Source of the DNA: Pseudomonadota bacterium
GTDB lineage: Bacteria; Pseudomonadota; Gammaproteobacteria; Pseudomonadales; Azotimanducaceae
Assembly: GCA_027621895.1 (NCBI GenBank)
Contig: JAQCAK010000156.1
Location: 1-5,528, forward strand
DNA length: 5,528 nucleotides
Direction of reading: 5' to 3'
The notes under the pieces were generated by a model, which saw only the letters and a list, made by a program, of their open reading frames with translations, was not told where the DNA came from and did not search any database. A program made the translations under genes and the position numbers. Below are positions 1 through 5,528 of the stretch, piece by piece (position 1 is the first letter of the stretch; every line of letters starts with the position of its first letter).

Positions 1-1
1 G

Positions 2-1183
2 GATGAGGTTCGCAAGGCCAAGCGTATGCAGGCCGAAGAAGAAGCCGAGGCCGAGCGACTTGAAGGCGTGTTCGAGAAAAACGAGCAGGATATCGCTGCC
101 AAGCAGGAAATCCTGGCCAAGCGCCTTGGTTCACTCCGTGAACTGTTCGGTGTACTGCAGCAGGTCAGCGGTGACACCCAGGGCGTCTTTGAAGGTTCTA
201 TTGTTTCAGCCCAGTATCCCGGTCGTGGTGAATGGCTGGGTCAGTTTGCCCAGTCCATGGGCAAGAGCTCCAAGCTGGCGACCATTGAAGAGATCGAGCA
301 GCTCTGGACTCTGATGCAGGAAGAGATGACCCACAGTGGTGAGGTTTCCCGATTTACTGCGACCGTCATCAAGGTTGATGGCGAGGAAGTGGAACAGGAA
401 GTCGTTCGGGTGGGCTCTTTCAACCTGATCAGCGGCGGCGAATATGTGACCTTCGACGCTGACAACCAGATCATCAAGGAACTGCCTCGCCAGCCGGCGT
501 CACGATTCGTCAGCTCCGCGGCTAACCTTGAGAGCGCGACCGGTGGATTCACACCGTTTGCCCTGGACCCGACTCGTGGCCAGTTGCTGGCACTGCAGGT
601 TCAGGTACCGACTATCGAAGAACGCGTTCACCAGGGTGGTACGCCCGGTTACGTGATTATCGCACTGGGTATCATCGCACTGCTGCTGTCCGTAGAGCGC
701 TTTATCACCCTCAGCATTACGGGTGGCAAGGTGAACAAGCAGGCTGCCAACCCGGGTAGTGCCAATGGCAACAACCCGCTGGGTCGTGTGCTCCAGGTTT
801 ATCATGAGAACAAGGACATCGATTCAGAGACCCTCCAGTTGAAACTGGACGAGGCTATCCTGAAGGAACAGCCTGCGATTAATGCGCGGATTGCCTTCAT
901 CAAGATTATCTCGATGGTGGCACCTCTGCTGGGTCTGCTGGGTACGGTTATCGGTATGATCGTGACCTTCCAGGCGATCACCCTGTTCGGTACAGGTGAT
1001 CCCAAGACCATGGCAGGTGGTATTTCCCAGGCCCTGATCACCACGGTTCTGGGTCTGACCGTCGCTATTCCGACCGTTCTGCTTCACTCGATTGTGCACT
1101 CTCGAGCGCAGAGCATTCTTCATGTCCTGACCGAGCAGAGCGCTGGTCTGGTAGCGGAACACGCGGAAAGCGCAGGCAAGTAA
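2..1183 (+). CDS. ttpC: TtpC-type MotA/TolQ/ExbB proton channel family protein (5' partial)
   Basis: Inner-membrane partner of a TonB2-type energy transduction system; in Vibrio, TtpC is required for TonB2-dependent iron uptake. The frame is open to the window edge, so the start, signal peptide and about 50-60 residues are missing (family members are about 450 aa; 393 are visible). Numbering from the internal Met at base 26: residues 1-45 are charged, Glu/Ala/Lys-rich and likely coiled coil; 50-200 are a soluble, presumably periplasmic domain; 207-226 are the first membrane segment, ending in the family motif SVERF; 297-318 (APLLGLLGTVIGM) and 335-358 (ISQALITTVLGLTVAIP) are the two pore helices of the MotA/TolQ/ExbB domain. 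The Met at base 26 is unlikely to be the true start because coding continues in frame upstream with no stop. The stop is 3 nt before exbB, implying one transcript. Domain assignment is confident; the symbol rests on architecture plus gene order. Confidence 0.9.
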   Translation, partial: DEVRKAKRMQAEEEAEAERLEGVFEKNEQDIAAKQEILAKRLGSLRELFGVLQQVSGDTQGVFEGSIVSAQYPGRGEWLGQFAQSMGKSSKLATIEEIEQLWTLMQEEMTHSGEVSRFTATVIKVDGEEVEQEVVRVGSFNLISGGEYVTFDADNQIIKELPRQPASRFVSSAANLESATGGFTPFALDPTRGQLLALQVQVPTIEERVHQGGTPGYVIIALGIIALLLSVERFITLSITGGKVNKQAANPGSANGNNPLGRVLQVYHENKDIDSETLQLKLDEAILKEQPAINARIAFIKIISMVAPLLGLLGTVIGMIVTFQAITLFGTGDPKTMAGGISQALITTVLGLTVAIPTVLLHSIVHSRAQSILHVLTEQSAGLVAEHAESAGK

Positions 1184-1186
1184 CCC

Positions 1187-1702
1187 ATGGATGCGATATT
1201 CATAGCCATTCGTACGTTCCTGGAAGCCGGTGGTGATGTGCTTTATCTCATCGCCGCCGCGACCTTCTGCATGTGGGCGCTGATTTTTGAGCGACTCTGG
1301 TTCATCAACACGGAACATCGTGCGGATGTGGGAAAAGCCCTGGCTTACTGGGAAGGCAGAAACGAGCGAAACTCGTGGAATGCACGCCAGATCCGGCTGC
1401 GGCTGATTTCAGATGTGAATCTCCGGTTGAAGGCGAATATGGGATTCATCAAAACCCTGATTTCGCTGCTGCCACTGCTGGGGCTGCTGGGTACCGTGAC
1501 CGGTATGGTCCAGGTATTCGAAGCCATGACCTATTCCGGCGGTAACGCCCGGTCCATGGCGGCTGGCGTATCTGCCGCGACCATTCCGACCATGTCGGGC
1601 ATGGTCGCGACCCTGTCGGGTGTACTGGCAAATACGTTCCTGGCGTCCAAGGTGTCTTCTGAAGAAAGCTACATGGAAGACACATTAACCATGGATCACT
1701 AA
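1187..1702 (+). CDS. exbB: ExbB-family biopolymer transport protein (ExbB2 type)
   Basis: Proton-channel subunit of the TonB motor; it assembles with ExbD in the inner membrane and uses the proton motive force to energise TonB. The 171-residue protein is short compared with E. coli ExbB (244 aa) but normal for ExbB2 proteins. Three membrane segments are visible: about 16-38 (ending in the family motif IFERLWF), 88-112 (LLPLLGLLGTVTGM) and 126-153. Aligned by eye to E. coli ExbB, the pore threonines T148 and T181 correspond to T103 and T135, while the acidic E176 position is A130. The ATG lies 3 nt after the ttpC stop, with only a modest purine-rich stretch (AGGCAAG) ahead of it, so translation probably depends on coupling to ttpC. 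TolQ or MotA is less likely because the downstream genes are exbD and tonB. Confidence 0.93.
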   Translation: MDAIFIAIRTFLEAGGDVLYLIAAATFCMWALIFERLWFINTEHRADVGKALAYWEGRNERNSWNARQIRLRLISDVNLRLKANMGFIKTLISLLPLLGLLGTVTGMVQVFEAMTYSGGNARSMAAGVSAATIPTMSGMVATLSGVLANTFLASKVSSEESYMEDTLTMDH

Positions 1703-1728
1703 CGAGCGACATCAAGTCGAGTATTTAC

Positions 1729-2130
1729 ATGCGAAGACCTACTCAACAAGAAGAAGAAAAAGTAGCTGACCTGACACCCATGCTGGACGTGGTGTTTATC
1801 ATGCTGATCTTCTTCATCGTGACAGCGACCTTTATCAAGGAAACCGGTGTTGAGGTGAATCGACCCGACACCGAAACTGCTGAACTGAAGAAAACCGTTT
1901 CACTGCTGGTGGGTGTTGCGCCCGACAGCGCGATCTGGATAGACAAGAAACAGGTGGATATGCGAAACGTTCGCACCACAATGGAAAAACTGCACCTCGA
2001 GAATCCCAAGGGTGGCCTGGTTATCCAGGCTGATGGTGAATCGAAGGTGGAAAAAGTGCTCGCCGTAATGGAAGCCGCGCGCAACATTGGCATCAGCCAG
2101 GTCGCGATTGCAGGCGAGGAAGCTAACTAG
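1729..2130 (+). CDS. exbD: ExbD-family biopolymer transport protein (ExbD2 type)
   Basis: Proton-carrying partner of ExbB. The 133-residue protein has the standard ExbD layout: a short polar cytoplasmic N-terminus (1-14), the conserved LTPMLDVVFIMLIFFIV segment beginning the single transmembrane helix (about 16-36), and a periplasmic domain (40-133). Asp20 in that motif corresponds to the essential protonatable Asp25 of E. coli ExbD. The periplasmic part ends with the family pattern of a strand followed by a VMEAARNIGISQVAIA helix-strand. The start is the only ATG available near the conserved region; it has a weak Shine-Dalgarno (only a GAG core at about 1719-1721) and follows a 26-nt gap after exbB, the longest in the operon. 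TolR is an alternative family member, but the adjacent tonB argues for ExbD. Confidence 0.95.
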   Translation: MRRPTQQEEEKVADLTPMLDVVFIMLIFFIVTATFIKETGVEVNRPDTETAELKKTVSLLVGVAPDSAIWIDKKQVDMRNVRTTMEKLHLENPKGGLVIQADGESKVEKVLAVMEAARNIGISQVAIAGEEAN

Positions 2131-2134
2131 GAGG
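2128..2134 (+). promoter_or_regulatory. Ribosome binding site of tonB overlapping the exbD stop codon
   Basis: TAGGAGG contains both the exbD stop codon (TAG) and a full GGAGG Shine-Dalgarno, with 4 nt between it and the tonB ATG at 2139. This fixes the tonB start and implies that ribosomes ending exbD are placed to reinitiate on tonB. Confidence 0.85.
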
Positions 2135-2138
2135 TTCT

Positions 2139-2789
2139 ATGGCCATCAGACTCAGTCTCTCTGTTGTCGTCGGGGTTATAGTTACCCTGGCCCTGTTCTA
2201 CCTGATGCAATACCTGATTCAGACATCAGGCAGTGCATTGACCGATGACAAGATTGGTAACCTTGTGGACTTCGTCCGCGTCAAGCAGGACCAGCAGGTT
2301 GAAACCAAGAAACGGCAGCCCAAGAAGCCACCACCCCCTGATGAACCCCCTCCCGAAGTACCGCCACAGAACTTTAACGTGAATGTTGATACCACCGGTT
2401 TCTCCATGAGTGGTGTTGATACGGGTATTGATATCTCTGTGGGCAGCGGTGGTTTTGGTATCAGCGACGGCGAGTACCTGCCTATCGTCAAGGTTCAGCC
2501 CCAGTATCCTCGTCGGGCACTGAGTCGGGGTATGACCGGCTGGGTGATCGTGGAGTTCACCGTGACGGAGCAGGGCACTGTTGCCGATCCGGTTGTTGTC
2601 AGCAACTGTGGCTGGATCAAGAATGCCCGTAACGACGGTGACTGTTTTGATTCACCCAACGGTGTGTTTGATTCGGCCGCGATCAAGGCCGCTGAAAAGT
2701 TCAAGTACAAGCCCAAGGTCATTGACGGTAACCCGGTGGCAACCGCTGGTGTGCAGAACAAGATCACCTTTGAGCTGGTGGAAGACTAG
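2139..2789 (+). CDS. tonB: Energy transducer TonB (TonB2 type)
   Basis: Transmits energy from the ExbB/ExbD motor across the periplasm to outer-membrane TonB-dependent receptors. The 216-residue protein has an N-terminal membrane anchor (about 6-27), a short proline-rich stretch (61-76: repeated PP/PPP with Lys before and Glu within), a Gly/Ser/Asp-rich linker (84-112), and a TonB C-terminal domain (about 113-214). The domain shows the usual QPQYPRRALSRGMTGWVIVE motif, an FDSAAIKAAEKFKYKP helix region and a final ITFEL strand. The short proline segment fits TonB2 rather than E. coli TonB (239 aa with a longer Pro region). Unusual: a loop bounded by Cys157 and Cys169 sits between the central strand and the helix. 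An excellent Shine-Dalgarno overlapping the exbD stop supports the start. Confidence 0.95.
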   Translation: MAIRLSLSVVVGVIVTLALFYLMQYLIQTSGSALTDDKIGNLVDFVRVKQDQQVETKKRQPKKPPPPDEPPPEVPPQNFNVNVDTTGFSMSGVDTGIDISVGSGGFGISDGEYLPIVKVQPQYPRRALSRGMTGWVIVEFTVTEQGTVADPVVVSNCGWIKNARNDGDCFDSPNGVFDSAAIKAAEKFKYKPKVIDGNPVATAGVQNKITFELVED

Positions 2790-2793
2790 GAGG
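2787..2793 (+). promoter_or_regulatory. Ribosome binding site of the TPR gene overlapping the tonB stop codon
   Basis: The same TAGGAGG arrangement as at the previous junction: the TAG is the tonB stop, GGAGG is the Shine-Dalgarno, and 5 nt separate it from the ATG at 2799. It supports this start and translational coupling to tonB. Confidence 0.85.
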
Positions 2794-2798
2794 CAGGC

Positions 2799-4163
2799 AT
2801 GAAAAAAATTGTACTACTCACTGCTGTTTTCTGGGCACTGCCACTGATCGTCGGAAACCTGGTACCGGGTGTTGTTTCGATGGGCGAAAGTGTCCAGGCC
2901 GCCCAGGAAGCCGACAGGAAGACCCGGAAGGTACCCGCCATGCGCGAACGTACCTACAAGAAGCTTTCCGAAGCCCAGCTCATGATCGACCCGGATTCCA
3001 TTCCGCGGGAAGATGGCGAGCCGGCTCCAGAGCCCAACGGAACGCCCAGGGATGCGATCCGCATGCTGCTGGATATGCTGAATGACACCAAGGGGCTGAA
3101 CAGCTACGAGATGGCCCAGATCTGGAATACCCTGGCATTTGGTTACTACACCATCGAGGATCTGCCCAATACGATCCGTGCCTACGAGAATATTCTCAAG
3201 CAGGGCACAATCACCGAGGCACTCGAACAGTCCGCACTGCGTGCGCTGTTCCAGCTGTACTATTCAGAAGGCGATTACCGGAAATCAATCGATTATATCG
3301 ACCGTTTCCTGGCACTCCAGGAAACCCTGGATCCCAACGTGGTCTTCATCAAGGCCACCGCCTATTACCAGATGGAACAGTTTGACCCTGCACTGCGCTA
3401 TGCCCTCGACGTTGAGAAACTTGTCGTCGAGCAGCAGCGGGAAATGAAGGAGAACTGGTGGTATCTGCAGGTGGTTCTGTATAACGAAAAGAATGACGTG
3501 GATAACGTGATTCGGGTTCTCGAAACACTGATCAAGAACTTTCCCAAGAAGCAGTACTGGATGCACCTGGCGGGTATGTACAGCGAGAAAGGCCTGGACG
3601 ACAAGTCCCTGTCGGCCTACTACGCGGCCTACATTCAGGGTTTCCTGCAGAAGGAAACAGAGATTGTGATGCTGTCTCAGCGTCTGCTGGGTGCGGGCAA
3701 TCCCTATGAGGCTTCCCAGGTGCTTGAGAAGGGATTCAAGAGCGAGGTCGTCGAACAGAACGAGAAGAACCTGAGACTGCTGGCCACGGCCTACACCATG
3801 GCCCAGGAAACCAATCGGGCAATCGATGCGTGGCGTGACGCAACCCGCTATGCCGAGGACGGTGAAACCTATTACCGTCTTGCCCAGGCACTGGCGCAGG
3901 AAGACCGTCACAAGGAAGCGGTTGAAGCCTATATCAACGCCGAGAAGAAAGGTGAAGTCCGTGATGAGGCTGACGTTGCGTTCTGGAAGGGTATCTCACA
4001 GATGCAACTGGAACGCTGGGACGATGCAACCAAGTCCTTCCGTGATGCCCAGAAGCTGGACAAGGCAAAAGAAAAGCAGGCGCGTCAATACATCCGCTAC
4101 ATCGCGGGTGAGAAGCGTCGCCAGGAAGAACTGCGCAAGATGCTTGAAGGCGTCGGCGAGTAA
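2799..4163 (+). CDS. Secreted tetratricopeptide-repeat protein of the TonB2 operon
   Basis: A probable periplasmic TPR protein of 454 residues. The N-terminus has two lysines, a hydrophobic core (about 4-26) and a possible signal peptidase I site after VQA (residue 34); there is no lipobox Cys, so it is not an obvious lipoprotein. Residues 35-100 are polar and Pro/Glu-rich. From about 105 to 425 the protein is helical with TPR-like units; the clearest are 105-136 (W..L.FGYY then A), 145-172, 180-208, 325-350, 355-385 and 393-423. The C-terminus (425-454) is a highly charged Lys/Arg/Glu helix. A TPR gene also follows tonB2 in Vibrio clusters, so the position is conserved; its exact role is not established here. 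I infer a scaffold or stabiliser for the TtpC/ExbB/ExbD/TonB complex. It is the last gene of the operon, followed by a terminator. Confidence 0.9.
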   Translation: MKKIVLLTAVFWALPLIVGNLVPGVVSMGESVQAAQEADRKTRKVPAMRERTYKKLSEAQLMIDPDSIPREDGEPAPEPNGTPRDAIRMLLDMLNDTKGLNSYEMAQIWNTLAFGYYTIEDLPNTIRAYENILKQGTITEALEQSALRALFQLYYSEGDYRKSIDYIDRFLALQETLDPNVVFIKATAYYQMEQFDPALRYALDVEKLVVEQQREMKENWWYLQVVLYNEKNDVDNVIRVLETLIKNFPKKQYWMHLAGMYSEKGLDDKSLSAYYAAYIQGFLQKETEIVMLSQRLLGAGNPYEASQVLEKGFKSEVVEQNEKNLRLLATAYTMAQETNRAIDAWRDATRYAEDGETYYRLAQALAQEDRHKEAVEAYINAEKKGEVRDEADVAFWKGISQMQLERWDDATKSFRDAQKLDKAKEKQARQYIRYIAGEKRRQEELRKMLEGVGE

Positions 4164-4181
4164 CGCCTGGTGCGAAACCAG

Positions 4182-4212
4182 AAAAAAGCCGGGCTATGCC
4201 CGGCTTTTTTTT
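4182..4212. terminator. Bidirectional intrinsic terminator between convergent genes
   Basis: A perfect 7-bp GC-rich stem (GCCGGGC at 4188-4194, GCCCGGC at 4198-4204) with a 3-nt TAT loop is preceded by six A and followed by eight T. Counting the A/T flanks, the pairing extends to 13 bp. Read on the + strand it ends the TonB operon 18 nt after the TPR stop; on the - strand it lies just past the rsgA stop and has a six-T tail, so it can serve both genes. Confidence 0.93.
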
Positions 4213-4228
4213 GCCTGCCGGTATCGCC

Positions 4229-5299
4229 CTAGTCCCGTTTGTCCGGCCGGTTTCTAATCAGCTTGCTGAAACGCCTGAACTCCTGTTTTCGCTGGGTTCT
4301 GGCGGCAACATCCTCCTGGGAGACCAGGTGCGCGACTTCACGCTGCAGCTTCTCGAAACGGGCCAGTCGTTCGGCGTTGAGTTCACCACTGGCAACAGCC
4401 TGCTTGACCGCGCAGCCGGGCTCTGACTGGTGCTGGCAGTCCGAGAATCGACAGTTCATCGCCAGGGTTTCAATATCATCGAATGTACCCTCAAGCGCCG
4501 TGGTGTTTGACCAGAGCTGCAGTTCCCGCATACCGGGCGTATCAATCACCATGCCGCCATCGGGCAGCATGGCCATCTCGCGAAAGGTGGTTGTGTGTCT
4601 TCCCTTGCTGTCTGTTTCCCGTACCTCGCCGGTCGCAAATCGATCATAACCGAGCAGCCGGTTGATCAGGGTGGATTTCCCCACTCCGCTGGAGCCCAGC
4701 AGCGCGCAGGTCGAACCGGGCCCGACATAGTCCTTGATGATATCGACTCCGGCATTGTCTTTGGCACTGACCACATGCACCGGGGTGCCGCGGGTTACAT
4801 GGCCGAGCGCCTCGAGACGTTCCTCCAGATCCTCGCAGATATCGGCCTTGTTGAGCACGATCACCGGCAGTGCACCACTGTCCTGGCTGAGCAGCAGGTA
4901 TCTTTCCAGGCGGTTGACGTTGAAATCGTCATCCAGGCTGCTGACGATAAAGACCGTATCGATATTCGCGGCAACGATCTGCTCGTCGACCACATCCCCG
5001 GCCTCCTTGCGGGAAAACCGGCTTTTTCGGTCCAGCAGGCGTTCGATCTGCACCTGGCCCTGCTCACCGCCGGGAATCGGGCTGACCAGCACCCAGTCTC
5101 CCACGGTGGGCAGATCGGCTTTTGACAGTGCGGACTGACGAAAACGGCCGGGCAGGGTGCCGCTGAGTTCTCCGTCCGCAGAAACAAGATGGTACTGGTT
5201 AATGTCCTGGCGCCAGACGCGCGCCGGTATCAGGTCAGCCTCATCAGGCTCGACCTGCTGCTGGAAAAAATGACTCCAGCCAAGATCAGTGAGTGTCAT
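4229..5299 (-). CDS. rsgA: Ribosome small subunit-dependent GTPase A
   Basis: A circularly permuted GTPase that binds the 30S subunit late in its assembly and couples GTP hydrolysis to release of maturation factors in the cytoplasm. The 356-residue protein shows an N-terminal OB-fold region (about 25-95), then the permuted G motifs: G4 NKAD (150-153), G5 SAK (178-180), G1 GSSGVGKST (202-210), switch I RHTTT (234-238) and G3 DTPG (253-256). A zinc knuckle follows with C283, C288, H290 and C296, then a basic C-terminal helix. All key residues are present. The N-terminus (MTLTDLGWSHFF) resembles the longer RsgA subtype rather than the E. coli N-terminus, so a second, canonical copy could exist elsewhere in the genome. 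A GAGGA Shine-Dalgarno 6 nt upstream supports the start. Transcription converges on the TonB operon. Confidence 0.96.
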   Translation of the reverse strand: MTLTDLGWSHFFQQQVEPDEADLIPARVWRQDINQYHLVSADGELSGTLPGRFRQSALSKADLPTVGDWVLVSPIPGGEQGQVQIERLLDRKSRFSRKEAGDVVDEQIVAANIDTVFIVSSLDDDFNVNRLERYLLLSQDSGALPVIVLNKADICEDLEERLEALGHVTRGTPVHVVSAKDNAGVDIIKDYVGPGSTCALLGSSGVGKSTLINRLLGYDRFATGEVRETDSKGRHTTTFREMAMLPDGGMVIDTPGMRELQLWSNTTALEGTFDDIETLAMNCRFSDCQHQSEPGCAVKQAVASGELNAERLARFEKLQREVAHLVSQEDVAARTQRKQEFRRFSKLIRNRPDKRD

Positions 5300-5305
5300 G
5301 TGTGT

Positions 5306-5310
5306 TCCTC
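5306..5310 (-). promoter_or_regulatory. Ribosome binding site of rsgA
   Basis: GAGGA on the - strand, 6 nt ahead of the ATG at 5299-5297. It is the best Shine-Dalgarno nearby and decides the rsgA start. Confidence 0.75.
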
Positions 5311-5386
5311 GGGTTTATCCAGTTCAGTTGGAATAGAGGCTGCACACGACGGGCGGGTGCCAGGTAACGATCAAGCGTTTTGCTGG

Positions 5387-5437
5387 TCAGGAGATCCGTG
5401 CGAAGGTGCGCAGCCACAGGCAGATTGCTGATTTCAT
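5387..5437 (-). CDS. Possible 16-codon leader ORF upstream of rsgA
   Basis: On the - strand an ATG at 5437-5435 is preceded by AAGGA with 9 nt spacing (5447-5451) and opens a 16-codon frame (MKSAICLWLRTFARIS) that ends in TGA at 5389-5387, 87 nt ahead of the rsgA start. The Shine-Dalgarno and spacing are good, but so short a frame can arise by chance. The peptide is hydrophobic with two arginines and shows no run of identical amino acids that would indicate classical attenuation. It could be a leader peptide, a small protein or nothing. Confidence 0.2.
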   Translation of the reverse strand: MKSAICLWLRTFARIS

Positions 5438-5466
5438 ATGCTGCGTTCCTTCTGGTTGATTGGAGT

Positions 5467-5483
5467 GGGGCTAATTTAGCCCC
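5467..5483. repeat. Perfect inverted repeat upstream of rsgA, operator-like
   Basis: GGGGCTA at 5467-5473 and TAGCCCC at 5477-5483 form a perfect 7-bp inverted repeat around a 3-nt ATT centre. No T-run follows on either strand, so it is not a normal intrinsic terminator. It overlaps the candidate -10 of the - strand promoter, a position where a repressor site would be effective. It could equally be a hairpin in an upstream transcript. Confidence 0.45.
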
Positions 5484-5501
5484 TACGGGATCGGTTCACA
5501 A
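5473..5501 (-). promoter_or_regulatory. Candidate sigma70 promoter for rsgA
   Basis: Read on the - strand, TTGTGA (5501-5496) and TAAATT (5478-5473) are separated by exactly 17 nt; each matches the sigma70 consensus at four of six positions. A transcript from here would start near 5466 and carry a leader of about 165 nt before rsgA. The match is moderate and was found by eye only. Confidence 0.35.
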
Positions 5502-5528
5502 GTTTTCCCGAAATGGCGGTGAGCAGCG

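Noticed and set aside
3..314. Open frame on the + strand overlapping the start of the window
   Set aside because: It is out of frame with the ttpC-type gene, Ser/Pro/Arg-rich as expected of a shifted frame, and has no domain.
824..1318. Long open frame on the - strand across the ttpC/exbB junction
   Set aside because: It is antisense to two clearly conserved membrane protein genes, has no recognisable domain and is a by-product of their codon bias.
926..1509. Near-identical 35-base stretches in ttpC (926-960) and exbB (1475-1509), 30 of 35 bases matching
   Set aside because: Both encode the conserved PLLGLLGTV-x-GM pore motif of the same family, so shared protein constraint explains the similarity; no evidence of recent duplication or recombination.
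1187..2130. TolQ/TolR instead of ExbB/ExbD
   Set aside because: The families are related, but the next gene is an unmistakable tonB and the preceding gene is TtpC-like; no tolA, tolB or pal is present.
3285..3911. 208-codon open frame on the - strand inside the TPR gene
   Set aside because: The TPR reading frame shows a signal peptide, repeats and a strong ribosome binding site; the antisense frame shows none of these.
4595..5125. 176-codon open frame on the + strand inside rsgA
   Set aside because: rsgA on the other strand carries every GTPase motif and the zinc knuckle in the same interval; the + frame is a shadow.
5467..5483. The inverted repeat as an intrinsic terminator
   Set aside because: Neither strand has a T-run after the stem, in contrast to the clear terminator at 4182-4212.
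5513..5528. ATG on the + strand at the right edge (MAVSS...) as the start of a divergent gene such as orn
   Set aside because: Only five codons are visible, no Shine-Dalgarno precedes it and the residues match nothing I recognise.

Overview
The window reads as ordinary chromosomal DNA of a gammaproteobacterium, probably a marine or aquatic one. This rests on the gene order, which matches the TonB2/TtpC clusters known from Vibrio and relatives, on moderate G+C with CTG/GGT/CGT-rich codon use, and on strong Shine-Dalgarno sequences. The genus cannot be fixed from the sequence alone.

Positions 2-4163 (+ strand) hold five tightly packed genes that look like one operon: a 5'-truncated ttpC-type gene (coiled-coil domain fused to a MotA/TolQ/ExbB proton-channel domain), a short exbB (exbB2 type), exbD, tonB (tonB2 type) and a periplasmic TPR-repeat protein. 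The gaps are 3, 26, 8 and 9 nt. In two of the junctions the stop codon is part of the next ribosome binding site (TAGGAGG). The promoter and the first roughly 50-60 codons of ttpC lie upstream of the window. Together the products form a proton-motive-force-driven energy transducer. ExbB/ExbD and TtpC sit in the inner membrane, TonB spans the periplasm to outer-membrane TonB-dependent receptors, and the TPR protein is a probable periplasmic accessory factor.

Positions 4164-4228 separate this operon from a convergent gene. They contain a strong hairpin flanked by A and T runs that can terminate transcription from both sides. Positions 4229-5299 (- strand) encode RsgA, the circularly permuted GTPase that acts in 30S ribosomal subunit maturation; it is functionally unrelated to the TonB operon.

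Positions 5300-5528 are upstream of rsgA and contain no confident gene. They hold the rsgA ribosome binding site, a candidate sigma70 promoter on the - strand whose -10 lies inside a perfect 7-bp inverted repeat, a possible 16-codon leader ORF, and a longer protein-like open frame without an ATG start.

I see no mobile element, CRISPR array, tRNA or rRNA. The system itself is a known type. The points most worth a second look are the cysteine-bounded insertion in the TonB C-terminal domain, the non-acidic pore positions in both ExbB-family proteins, and the leader region of rsgA.
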